Source: Prostheceraeus crozeri (Eukaryota > Platyhelminthes > Polycladida > Euryleptidae). Taken from it: DNA of 64,000 nucleotides. Location: contig CAJQUW010009202.1 in assembly GCA_907163375.1 (NCBI GenBank), forward strand, positions 62,002 through 126,001, in the 5' to 3' direction. The translations under genes and the position numbers were made by a program. A model generated the notes under the pieces. That model searched no databases. It was not told the DNA's origin and saw only the letters and a program-made list of their open reading frames with translations. This document shows, piece by piece, positions 51,951 through 63,013 of this stretch (positions are counted from its first letter, which is position 1; the number at the start of each line of letters is the position of its first letter).

Positions 51951-52019
51951 AAGTAAATATCTAAAAAAGATATTTATGATTACCGTAATAATAATTCTCA
52001 ACTTCATTACTAACATGCG

Positions 52020-52540
52020 GGAGTTTCAGATAAAGATTGTTGAGGGAGAGCTATATTTTGATTACATCGCGGAAAATTGAAAGATTGTTGAATTTGCTAA
52101 CGATGAAGTTGACTATAGGCTAAAGCGCATATTTAAACAAGAAGGTTTAAATGAACGAATAACACATAAAGCCAAGACATTGGGAAATCATCTTTAATTC
52201 AATCAATTACAAGAATGTAAAATGACAATGTCATGTCGAAGACAAGAAAAAATATGCCATCGCAAAGTGATAGCATATAAACTTACATGCCGTAGCTGTT
52301 ATTCAACTTATATTGGTAGCAAAATACGACCACTGCATATATGCGTATAAAAGAACACATGAAAAGTAAATAAAATCATCTGTTTGTAAACATCCAATTC
52401 AGTAGTCAAGCAATGACATCATGGCAATAAGTTTGACATCAGTATCATCGGGTCCAATATCGATGAAGCCAATCTTCACCTTCGCGAAGCGATATTTATC
52501 CAACAAACATCAACTCCAGATGTGAAATGGATTGCCTGAC
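52020..52540 (+). mobile_element. Penelope-like element, nuclease fragment
   Basis: CRRQEKICHRKVIAYKLTC followed by CYSTYIGSKIRPLHI, the linker and GIY-YIG start of the same lineage as 44245-44790 (KICHQKFVIYQLNC, YIGSTIRPLHI). Upstream FNERITHK-type residues may be the preceding part. Short, strongly decayed. Confidence 0.6.
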
Positions 52541-53080
52541 AGAATTTCTATTCCTCTGATTTCCTTTATCTTTTCTCTAGCAATCATTTTGCATCTGAAT
52601 TTTATACAAGATTTGTTTGTTAATGATACGATAACTAAAATCTTTAACACATATATATTTGAGTTCATTGTAGATAGCTTCGTGAAGATAGAAATCAATT
52701 GGAAATAATTTATTACACTAATGTAAGTTTACTTGGCATTCCCTTACTTTTCAATAATTTACATTGACTGAGCCAACGCATTTATCACAATTACACCGAA
52801 GTCTGTGGTCAGCCAAAGTAGTGCTAATTTTGCTATTAAAGGACAGACTGTGTTAATTGAAGCGGAATTTATAAGGGTGACTGGTCTGACCACCGTTATC
52901 ATCATGGCAAAAATTGCAAGTGAACTTGTAAACCAAATATACTCATTGACAAAATTTTTGAAACATTTACTTCTTTAACTTCTTTCATTTTTGACTGGTA
53001 TATATGATACCTTGATAATTTAGTCACAATCTCCACCAAGTCGCTAGCACAGAAAAACAACGCATGTAGCAGATTCACCT
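52541..53080. other. Nothing recognised
   Basis: AT-rich; may include the unseen left end of the following Tc1-like relic. Confidence 0.35.
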
Positions 53081-54110
53081 TTAATAGCGCGTGTGCCCCA
53101 CTCTAGCTCCAATACATTCAGTAATCCGAGATGGCATGGATTCACAAAGTTTCTGAATGAAGGATGTTTCAAGGAGAAGCCACTGTTCTGTCAGTCTTTC
53201 AGAGAGAATCTTCAGGGACAATGGTGGAAGTGAATAGCGGTCTCTCACTCACCGCCCAAGCTAGTCCCAGACTTGTTCAATGGGTGACAAGTCAGGTGAG
53301 CGTGCAGGCCAGTCAAGGGTTTGAATGTTCAATCTCCTAACATTGGCAATGACAGCCGAGGAGCGATGTGGTCTGTCGTTGTCGTCTTGGAAGACGAGAT
53401 CCTCCACCCTGACCACTGGGGCAGCAATAGGAAGCACAATTTCATTGAGATACCTCTCTCCAGTCAACGTGCCTTTGATGATGACTGCTGTCGTTCGTCC
53501 GCCATGCCAAATGCCACCCCACAGCATAACACTTCCACCACCATATCTGTCGTGTTCTTTAATACAGCATGGGGCAAAGCGTTCACCTGGAAGACGATGC
53601 ACTCTGACACGACCGTCATTGAAATCCAGAGTGAATCTCGATTCATCGGTCCACAAGACTTTCTGCCAGTGATGGTCATTCCATGAGCGATGGGCATCAC
53701 ACCAGGCAACTCGTCTTCTGCGGTGCTCAAAACTCAAATGGAATTAGGACAGCTGGTCGTCGCGATTGAATTCCAGCTTCTCACAATATTCGGTAAGCCG
53801 TTCGAACGCTACAGTCTATATTTGAGGCATTTTTCCAGTGTGCCTAGTGTGCCAGTGTGACTAGCTTTGGGACTGACACAATCTATTCCTCTTTGCACCT
53901 AAAACTAGACGTGCGTCTGTCCTTCCTGCAGACTTTCTTGGTCGACCAGATCTCTTCTTCTTTTCAACATCTCCTTCTGCTTTCCATCGACACCACCACC
54001 TCCAAACAACGACTCTCGATAGTTGCAGCTCTTCGGCAACACTCGCACAACTTCTACCAAAACGAATGTAGTAACCGAAATTAATACTTTTGTTTCAATG
54101 CAGTGCAATT
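53081..54110 (-). pseudogene. Tc1-like transposase, decayed
   Basis: Minus strand. An N-terminal HTH region lies near 54075-53930 (SVAEELQLSRVVVWRWW then KKRSGRPRKSAG). The catalytic part in 53261-53737 has HHWQKVLWTDESRF (first Asp), GGSVMLWGGI, FQDDNDRPHRS (second Asp) and DWPARSPDLSPIEQVWD (third Asp/Glu). Two in-frame stops interrupt the end (WD-stop-LGR-stop), after which LKILSERLTEQWLLLE runs to the natural stop at 53081. The frame also shifts between the HTH and the nuclease. Terminal repeats were not identified. It is a different subfamily from the copy at 1659. Confidence 0.85.
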
Positions 54111-55080
54111 TCAAATGCTTGAGTACCAGCTGTTGTTACTTAGAAACGTTTTAAAATTCATAATTTTTGTATCTTACGCTCAGGTCTCTTTTACTATGAA
54201 CAGCTTGTGATCACTTAGATAACTGCAATATAGCTTGAATTTACTACTTTACTTGGCTGGATTTTGCTTAATGGGATTTATGGTTCCTACAAGTTATTAT
54301 TACAATTAAACTACTTTTACTACGATATTACAAATACCGGTCACTACATTCCAATAGCCATACCTCTGGTAAACTGATCGTGTGCCATTTTATTTTACAA
54401 AAGCTGGATTTCAGTTCACGTTTATGTTCAATTTGTAAAAGCAATTGTGACAGTTGTATCGATATTAAAATTTGAAATTTGACCACCATAGATCTTTCTC
54501 CATTCTCTAATGTGTTGAATGGTAATACATAGAAAGCGAGATATTGCATCATACCTGAGAAAAAAATGAAACAAACTTCAATTCAAGCCAATGATAGTTT
54601 GTTTCATTAATTATGTCAATGAGTATATTTATTTAAACAAGTGCAATTAATAGGCAACCAGCTACATGCAATACAATTTTTGTGCTTTTTGATTTTAGGT
54701 TTACATTGGAGACTATTATATTTGACTTCTGGGTACGACTCGACGTTAAACTGAATCCCCCTTGTCAGATTTGTAGATTTGTAGCCCGACGCATCAATTA
54801 TATGACTAAATCTTTCAGAACAACATCAGTGTATACTAGAGAAGTTTGAGTGATTCGCTAAGTTTTTGAAATACGAATATGTATTTATAAGTAGTGTACA
54901 TAGAACATGCGTAATACCAGTCATCATAACGAGATGGAAAGTATCTGATTATTAAATAGAATTATTACTCGACCTTGTTTCCTGAGCAGGTGAAGTACAG
55001 AAGTTGCATATCAACTTATAGCCCCTAATTCTTATCAATAGAAGTGTCGAAATGTCGAAAAAAATGAAGAACAAAAAGTT
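54111..55080. other. Nothing recognised
   Basis: About 1 kb of AT-rich sequence without supported features. Confidence 0.4.
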
Positions 55081-55740
55081 CGGAAAAGCCATGAGAGGAG
55101 AACTTCTAACCTTTTAAATGTCTTTTGCACCTCAATGGAGAAGCACCGTGAAGGAAACCCCCTTGCACATGGTTTCATTGACCTGGAAAAGTCACCTGAT
55201 GCAATTCTACATGAGATCCTTTGGAATTGCAATATCCAGAAGGAATATGTAAAAGTGATCCAAGACAGGACTACGAAAGTGAGATCCAAGCAAGACCTAA
55301 GTGATGCGTTCGAAGTGAGTGTGGAACCAAGGATCCGCCATCTCTTTCTGCTGGTCATGGAAACGATCTCGAAAGCAAAAATATCAAGTCCACTTTGGGA
55401 ACTCCTATACGCAGATGACATTCCTCTAGTGGATCGATCGGATCCAGCTATGGAGAGGAGGTTGAACCTGTGGAATCACACCATCGAGGATTATGGACTC
55501 ACTACAAATGTTCATAAGACGGGGTACATGGCAACTGAAGACCGTGACGAATCGATGTTCCTACAATCAGGACAGGTGATGAAGGTCGATCTCCTTAAGT
55601 ACATGGGATCTGTGATAGATAAAGACAGCTCTATCGACAAATACGTCAATAGAAGGATCCAACCGCCTTGGGGAAGCTGAAGAAGACTAACAGGGGGACT
55701 GTATGAAAAGAAGATGCCGACAATATTGAAAGCAGATGTC
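55081..55740 (+). pseudogene. LINE reverse-transcriptase fragment
   Basis: The frame from 55135 has HGFIDLEKSPDAILHEILW (motif A), EYVKVIQDRTTKVRS, HLFLLVMETISK, LLYADDIPLVDRS (catalytic YADD) and VDLLKYMGSVIDKDSSID. The segment with the G-x-QG-x-LSP motif B is lost between VSVEPRI and RHLFLL, an internal deletion. There is no endonuclease upstream. Typical 5'-truncated, dead RTE/CR1-like copy. Confidence 0.85.
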
Positions 55741-55954
55741 TAAAAAAACATGGTTTCAGAATTTGACAATTTTGTTGGTTAGGGTAAATGTGAAGGACCC
55801 TTTTCTAAGAGTTGCAATTCATTTTCTTCAAAATCTGATCTGAAAGATTCTTTAACCCGTCAGCTTACTTTAGATTATCTTCATCGTTCAAGCAAAAAGC
55901 GAAAGCGCTCCCTGTTCTTCTAATCGTCTGTATATTCGTATTGAAATAAAATAT

Positions 55955-56005
55955 ATACAAAAAACCCCCGACGTTTCGTCATGCTAGGACTTGTTCACAG
56001 GTATG
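55955..56005 (-). ncRNA. Hammerhead-like retroelement end
   Basis: Minus strand: CTGTGAACAA, GTC-CTAGCAT-GAC stem, GAAACGTCGGGGG. The GAC-GAAAC box with its stem is intact; the CTGATGA box is altered. Followed by T-rich sequence. Confidence 0.45.
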
Positions 56006-56259
56006 GATTGACAAAGCCACGCTCAGGGTTTCAAATTGGCTTATAAGCACGAATGAACACTCGTCAGCTCCTCTTTGCGTCAATGCAAGGTTGATGAATG
56101 TTAATAAGCTCAGCTTCAGCAATACGGGTAGATGAATATGATTGCCGCAAACAGAAGACTTTTCATGAAGCAATTAAGTATGAAGTTATCTTCTTAAGAT
56201 ATTTATTACTGATTTTTAGTTAGCCAATAAGTTTATTAAGAAGACACATCCGCACTTTA

Positions 56260-57600
56260 TTACAATACGGGTAGAAACTGATGACATTAAGACATTGCAT
56301 GAGCGTCTGAAGTCTTCTGTCGAGCTATTCATGGTAGAAGAACAAGTGGGCTTCCGTAGAGACAGCAGTACTGTGCAACAGATCATTGCTGATGGTCTGC
56401 TTCATCGATTTCTCTAAGGCCTTCGCCAACATTCGGCAAGACGCCATGTGGGCAGTACTGAAATCATACGGAGTTGATCAGGAATCGCAATGCACCCAAT
56501 AAAAAACGCTAAATTGGAAAAAACGGGGCTTGAATGCATACATTTGAAATATTTACATTAGACTAATAAGACGGAAAAACGGAAAATTGCGATCGCTGGA
56601 GTGGATGTTAACATTATCCACATTTCGAAGATCATGTACTACACTGCCAAGGCTGCAGTTAGACTCGGAAATGAAACTGGTGACTGGTTCAGACAAGGAT
56701 TCCAGACATGGCAATCCCCTATGAACTTACTTTGCTGTGCCTGGAACGTGCTATAACAATGCGGCAGGGGTGCCAATTCAGCTACGGCCTATCAACAATC
56801 CAAGCCTTGCCGATGATACAGCACTTTCGGATGAAAGTCGCTGGGAACTGTAGCATATTCCTTCGCTTCTTCAGATGCAGGAAGATGTGGCCGTAAGATC
56901 AACACCGATAAAATGGAGGGATTAGTGATAGTGGAGACAAGTAGCAGAGCTTCCGACCAACAGCAATGCTATCGAAACAGTCCACAAGTTCACCTATCTT
57001 GGAATCACGATAAATGGCGAGGGATGTACGATAAAATTCGTCAAGGCATTGTCATGGCATTCAGGACGTTAGCAGGTTTTGACAAAATATGGAGGAGTCA
57101 CGTGATAAGCACAAGAAGTACACTTGTATCATGCACGGTGTTGCAATCGTGTGTTTCTTATGCTTGCTTCGGGAGCGTGGACGCTGAGAAAGGCCGATAA
57201 GCGACGTCTCGATGCCTTTGAGACGAGATGCTTCCGAATGATTTTAGGTGTTATGTGGTTTCACGCACCACCGATTATGAAGTCCTGAGAAGAATAGAAC
57301 CTAAGTTACTGCTAGTGTAGATGATCAAGAATCGTGAAATGAGACTGTTCGGCCACATCTGCCACATGAAAGATCATTGCACACTGAAGATGCTGTGAAG
57401 TGTTGTTTGGGATCGCGAATGGCAAAAATCGTTGAGATAGAGCCGATCCATGATGTGGTGGACAAACAGCATCTTGAAGGTTGGTCGAAGCTGACCTACA
57501 CGTGACAGCTAGGATGACAGAGGAAACGCGAAAAACAATTGAACGCGTAATTGAGGGCACGAGCGAATGATTCGATTTCCTCGCAAATCAAGCAAAGTGA
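56260..57600 (+). pseudogene. LINE reverse-transcriptase relic
   Basis: Scattered in several frames: VEEQVGFRRDSSTVQQIIAD, CFIDFSKAFANIRQDAMWAV (motif A), a gap, then MEGLVIVETSS, FTYLGITI-type residues near 56990, and near 57320 MIKNREMRLFGHICHMKDH, the conserved GH-x-C-R/H-M tail. Many stops and indels. A separate family from the copy at 46293. Old. Confidence 0.7.
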
Positions 57601-57710
57601 GCAAAGTTATTAAAGGGACTAACAGTCTGTTTAGTTAGCAGTTCTAACCAGTGCATTAGAACTTTTCGATGTAAACGAACGAGGCTCTTGGCCGTTCACC
57701 TCACCTTTTC

Positions 57711-57921
57711 AAGATTAATTTCAGCCAAGGTAAGATTAATTTCAGATATCTCAACTTTAATTTTAGTCAATGTTAATTATATTTCAGATACCATGACATT
57801 AATTTCAGTAATGGTAAGTTATATTTCAGAAGCTGTGACATTAATTTCAGCTATGGCAAGATTCATTTCCGATATCATAATTTTAGATTCAGTCCACGTA
57901 ACATTAATTTCAGCAGTACTA
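57711..57921 (+). repeat. Array of 21-bp units, left end
   Basis: About ten head-to-tail units such as ATTAATTTCAGTAATGGTAA; two units replace ATTAATTTCAG by TTATATTTCAG. The exact 21-bp period equals two turns of DNA. Confidence 0.9.
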
Positions 57922-58731
57922 ATCGTCAACTATAAATGAACATGTGGCAATCAAGCAATGAATAAAAATCTCATGAAAATGATAAAAGCAGAATAAGGAC
58001 AACATGATGATAATGAAATGCATTGATATTATAATATCGATCACTTTAGTGATGCACAATTTGTTGATCAATTTGATAAAGAAGAACATCTTTGTCTTAT
58101 ATGCTTACAGACCATTGCGCATGTATACTTGCTGGATCTGTTTTAAATATTAAAATCTGTTAAAATGGGAAAAGAAAAGCTATTGCAAATTTTCGACTAA
58201 TCACCAAATTTTATAATCAACATCCTAACGAATAACTTTTGGAATAGCTAATGAGCATCGATATTGTTATCAATTTTATTTGCTTTTAGTTCATGTTTAA
58301 TTTCATTATTATCGTTCATTTCATCATTTGCTAGAAACTGCCTCCCGGATAAGACAGTAATTGCTCATAGTAAGTTAGCTTCGTGTGGCATACCTTAGTA
58401 TTACCCTATACCTGTTTATTCTCCCGGATAATTAAGTTTGATATTGCACTGATAAGGTAGCTATAGCCTTATAAATTGAATTACTTTCCAGTTGAAAGCA
58501 AAGTTTTCAATTTCATGATAATTGAAAATTTTGAGCATTGACTCGCATATATAATAGCTACGTAGACAAATATTTTATTGATTTAGGTAAAGATGACTTT
58601 GTATTTCTTTGATTATCATTTTTGAAAAATATAAGCTTATTATTATAATTATTATATAAACTCGTAGTATACATTTTATTTGCATAACGTGATCTGAAAT
58701 GAATAAGAGATCAATATGTAAAAAAAGTACA

Positions 58732-59125
58732 TTATTTACCCACTAACACATCTTGCATATACAAAGCGAGAGGATGGAAGGACACAGAGTGGTTAATGCA
58801 TCTCATGCAGTCTTGAGTCGGTATATTACCAAACGCTGAAGTAACATTCTCTTCCAACAGTCTCAACCGTTGTTCACCAAGTGGAATTGTTGCAACACTT
58901 ATTGAAGGATTCTCCAAAGTTCTCTTTGCCATTGTCTTCACTTTACTCCAGATGTTCTCTAACTGGTTCAGCATGGGAGAATATGGAGCTAATTTCAGTA
59001 CAGTAACTCCACTGAAACCTTCCCCTGCTGTCTGGTAGAACGATTTTAGCCCGATCACCAATGCGAGCCCAGCCTTTGGTGCGTTTACAAAATAAGTTGA
59101 AATTTGTTTCATCGATGTAAATCAT
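58732..59125 (-). pseudogene. IS630-type DDE transposase, catalytic part
   Basis: Two overlapping frames. MIYIDETNFNLFCKRTKGWA holds the first catalytic Asp-Glu; the other frame gives TVLKLAPYSPMLNQLENIWS, the C-terminal motif with APYSP-x-LN and E-N. Between them the second Asp region (normally MDNAP) appears lost together with a frameshift near 59000. A possible helix-turn-helix lies toward 59330-59450. The copy is broken. Confidence 0.75.
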
Positions 59126-59619
59126 TTCTTTGCCCTCACGTAACTAGTTACATAAAGCAAAAACACATTCCCGGCTTTTTCTTTATTGATGTCATCGTTC
59201 ATGCCAATTGGTTCTATTCTAGGTGCATCTTTTTACATGAAATTAGTCTACTCAAGATAGTTTCCGACTGTAGCAGTCGAAACACTGATGTCAAAATGAC
59301 TCGAAACTTTTCTAACAGCAGATTTTAGTGCTAGTTCGATATCTTCTTCGAACCAGGAAACCAACTGATCTATTTGCAGCTCCGAAAGCGCTTTCGCTTT
59401 GCAACCACCTTGTTTCTTCTGTTCGACCTTGCCTTGCCTTATCTAATGATTTTTCAGATCGCAGTTGTTTTCCTTTATGTCTAGCATAGTAGAGGTTGCT
59501 CTCAAGTCTTCTCCTCTATCAGCTGTTCACTATAGACTCTTCACTTTCTTTAGAAATTGTCGCTGATGCAGTTGACATTTTTAGCTTTGATAATGAGAGC
59601 TCTCGGATTCTATGCAAAT

Positions 59620-59728
59620 ATCAAAATGGCTGCTGAAATAAATGTCATAGCATCTGAAATATAATTAACATTGACTGAAATTTACGTTGAGATATCTGAA
59701 ATTAATCTTAACTTAACTGAAATTAATC
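59620..59728 (-). repeat. Array of 21-bp units, right end
   Basis: Five units in inverse orientation to the left array, ending at CTTGAAAAGGTG. Confidence 0.88.
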
Positions 59729-59779
59729 TTGAAAAGGTGTAGTAAGCGAATGAGCTTAGCAAACGGGATTTCCTGGCAA

Positions 59780-61440
59780 CTGCCACTGAAATGAACGAAT
59801 AGCGTCAATAACACAAGCTTGTCACAATTGGTCATTCGTCCGGTTCACAATTCTTCTCCATTCCACTTTGTTCTGCACGATCTTCTTCCAATAGGTGATG
59901 TTCTTTCTCCCTTCACGTAATTGGCTGCACAGTCTTCTCATCGCATCCTTGGGCGCCCGCGTTGTCTTCTACCTTCCACTTGCATCGCCTAAGCCTTCTT
60001 CGGTAGTCTCTCGTCCTCCATTGACCTCCATTGCCTTCCAAGTAGTCTCCATCCTCTGCAAATGACCTGCCCATCTTAATCGGTTGTCCTTGATCTTCCT
60101 TGTCTGCAATCCCACTTCTCGCATCGAATCATTCAAACTTCTCCCTTCGATCTTCCGAACCCCGCAAATTCTCTTTATCCGATTGTCTTCGGTCGCTTGA
60201 AATTTCGCCACCTGCTTATTCGTTAATCACAGTGTTTCCAATCCGTAAGTGCATGCTGAGACAACACATAACTCTAGTACTTTTCACTTGATGCTTCTAC
60301 CGATTCTGTCACAGAATTAAATATTTTGCTTATCTGCTTCGGTTTGCTAGAAATGTGATCAATACGAAATCGACGGCACATCGAGGAACCTATTAAGTTG
60401 GCAAAAAGGAATTCCTTATACCTTACAGTGATAGGAAAAAAGTCATGCGTCGCTTGCGGATTAATGTGAGTTCCAGCAAAAAGCTTCGATTGCCAAAATT
60501 CCTTCAGATTCGAAGAATTCAGACCATTGCGCACAAGTTTTCTTCATAATGTTGGCCCTTCCGATCATTATTAAAAAAAGTAGCAGGCGTGGGAGAATTA
60601 GTTCACTTGATGTTTTCACATCCCATCCTCATCATTCCTCACTGATATAGTGCATACACTGAATCGAATGCTAGCAAAGACAGTGATGTGTATTTTGGTG
60701 TGTGCGAAGTGATATCACAGCACGCACGCCTCTCTCACTCTCTCGTTCCTCTACTGACAGCTTATTGTTTGCGATTTCCAATAGCAAGCGATACACGAAT
60801 TATCCATTCGAGAAGGAGTAAGTTGTCTAATACTGTGATGTGCCATTTCGATATTAAGGTTAGATACTCGTATGATTCTTCCATTCTAGGAAACCGAAGA
60901 CACGAGCAGATAAATCTAATTTTGTGGATTCTGCGGTCTTCCAGCACACCTGCTACTTTCTTATGAGCCTCAATACCCGCTCTGATTCTCCTGTCGCACT
61001 CACTATCCACCTTGCCATCTTCCTCAACAAGTCCACCCAGATAGATAAATCTGTCCACTTACTGTAGCTCACTACCGTCTACCTTAATACTCAGTGGCTC
61101 ATGTTCCTTTTGATAATCATCACCTCAGTTTCTTCTTCATTCATCTTTAAACCATGGTCTTTAAGTGTCACTTTCCAGTCATTGACCTTGTCCTCCAAGT
61201 TTGATTCAACTTCCTATAATAATGCCAAGTTATCTACATACAGTACATCAACTTTTTCATCGGGTCCTGTCTTTTTACTTTTACTCTTTTACTTCTCATA
61301 GCTATCTGAGAATGTCATAGAACTTTTGGAGATCGACAAAAGCCACCACTTTCATCGCCTGAGCTTCAACCGTCTTTCCCATATTTTGACGTGGCGCAAA
61401 CATAGCGTCTGCAGCAGTGGTCGGATTCTTAAATTTTGAA
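59780..61440 (-). pseudogene. LINE reverse-transcriptase relic, interrupted
   Basis: Minus strand, from the right: VVAFVDLQKFYDIL (motif A, 61310-61350), a deletion, degenerate MYADDLALL-type motif C near 61230-61260, DRFIYLGGLVEEDGKVDSEC with IEAHKKVAGVLEDRR (60920-61058). After an unrelated stretch of about 600 bp follow LTNKQ, VAKFQATEDNRIKRICG and LRWAGHLQRMETTW (59969-60250), the conserved tail. The 600-bp stretch (about 60280-60910) looks like an insertion of unknown type. Inactive. Confidence 0.75.
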
Positions 61441-62430
61441 AAATTCGTGCATCATGAAAATTTTCGTGCATCATTTCTGTAATGTCAATAATGCATTTCT
61501 CGATCATTTTCACCCTACGCATCTGAATTAAATACTCTCATGTACATACATACATGCATATGTTACTTTCAGAGGTAAAATCTTAGAATGAGCAATGTGA
61601 TCCATTTTTGGGGCCTCCCTTTATATGGCTGGACTAAAAATGTAGTCATCCCTAGCCCCTAACACTGGTGTATTCTGGATGTCATCCGTTAACTGACCAC
61701 ATAGACGTTATCCAGACAGGCGTTACGTACGAATATGAATAGTATAATAGGTAATACGTAGTATTCATCTCGACACATCAGAACCTGTATTGTTTCAAAA
61801 AATAATTTTGATTATTCACTCAAACAATGCACAAAAAGTTGCATATAATTCCACGAGGTATCAAAACCACAAGCACGTATGATGAATGCTTTTGTCGCCA
61901 TTTAGGTGCATATAGGCCAAACCATTTCAATGGAAAAATATTCACATCCAGAGAAGTCGTGCTGTGAACGTCATTGCATGTTGAAAGACATAGCAATTTC
62001 ACCATTCTACTCATAGTATAATAGGAATGCATGCGAATGCCCAAAAATGAAGGAATTAAAACGAATACCTGTGCTTGTTTTCAAATTATCTATAAACAGA
62101 TCCCTCGCCGTGGATGTTGCTTATTCGGATACTCGTTTATACCAAGAAAAAAGTATTCATCGTCACAAATTGCACGAACTTTCTAGGTACCATAGCTGTT
62201 ACAATTTGTACATTTCTATATGTTATCGTTGCATCACGTTTATACTAGCATGGTGGGGCTTAGAAAATATTCCATGAGACAAAACACTATATCGTTCAAC
62301 AATTTTTCGCGTGCACATAGTGATCAATTCATATTACTGCACATGATGACTGCTTTACCGGCATAGGTACAAATTACAGTATCTGATGCTTAACTATGCA
62401 TGAGTTAAACAATGTTAATTTCTTTTGTGT
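61441..62430. other. Nothing recognised
   Basis: AT-rich; short open frames only. Confidence 0.4.
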
Positions 62431-63013
62431 ATCTTTGCCATGGCAGAGACACCCAATTCCACCGCCTTCCTCTTCAGAGCGCTTTGGGTGAAACGCTCAG
62501 CTTCCCTTTATTTTTTCTTAGTGAGAGATTCTTGTTCTAGCATAAGGCGATGAATTTCCTCATTTTACTTTGCCCTTTTCTGCAAGTCCTCCAACAATCG
62601 ACGCTGCTCTGATTGGACTTTCATCTTATCGTTGATTTCCTTTTCTTTATACTCCAGGTTTTGCTCCAAATCCGATATTTTTTGTTTGTTTTCTTGGCAG
62701 CTTGTTCATCTGCGAGAATGTCCATTTCAAGCTTCTCTTGTTGAGCAGCTTTTGCTGTATTTTCATCATCACGGAGTCTCTCAATGTACGATGCATGAGC
62801 ATTAAAACCTAGGTCTTTCAGAGCATTTGTAAAAGGAATGCTTCTCACAGTCCAGTTGTTTGTCATCAAGCAAGACCGGCTGACCAATAACGCTATCATC
62901 GTATAAGGAGCAAGGCTGCTTTTCTTAGTGACTACATCAGACAGGTTGCTAAACAACCCTTCCACTTCAGCGTTTACATGTGGTAGGACAAGAATGGCTT
63001 TGACCAAGTTCAC
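62430..63013 (-). pseudogene. hAT-like transposase C-terminus with coiled coil, second copy
   Basis: The frame 62621-63013 starts NLVKAILVLPHVNAEVEGLF, a decayed version of the hAT dimerisation motif (ILPHGNADTERLF at 36140). It passes SLAPYTMIALLVSRSCLMTN and enters a coiled coil (RLRDDENTAKAAQQEKLEMD). After a frameshift the coil goes on (EYKEKEINDKMKVQSEQRRL, LTKKK-x-REAERFTQSALKR) to about 62430, with two stops. The same domain order as 35625-36275 marks both as one family. Broken. Confidence 0.6.

Larger units (their letters stand above)
57702..59739 (-). mobile_element. IS630/mariner-type transposon with 21-bp repeat ends
   Basis: A 2.04-kb element whose inverted ends are arrays of a 21-bp unit (consensus ATTAATTTCAG plus ten variable bases): about ten units on the left (57711-57921) and five on the right. 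The outer four units of each side match as inverted copies. The minus-strand transposase lies between. The outermost bases are CACCTTTTCAAG on both sides; flanks are CT and TA, so a TA duplication is only half preserved. Confidence 0.85.

Noticed and set aside
57711-57921. Possible CRISPR-like array
   Set aside because: Units are contiguous 21-mers without separate spacers, in a eukaryotic transposon.
57688-57939. 83-residue frame with periodic Leu-Ile-Ser
   Set aside because: The period comes from the 21-bp repeat array (seven codons), not from protein selection.
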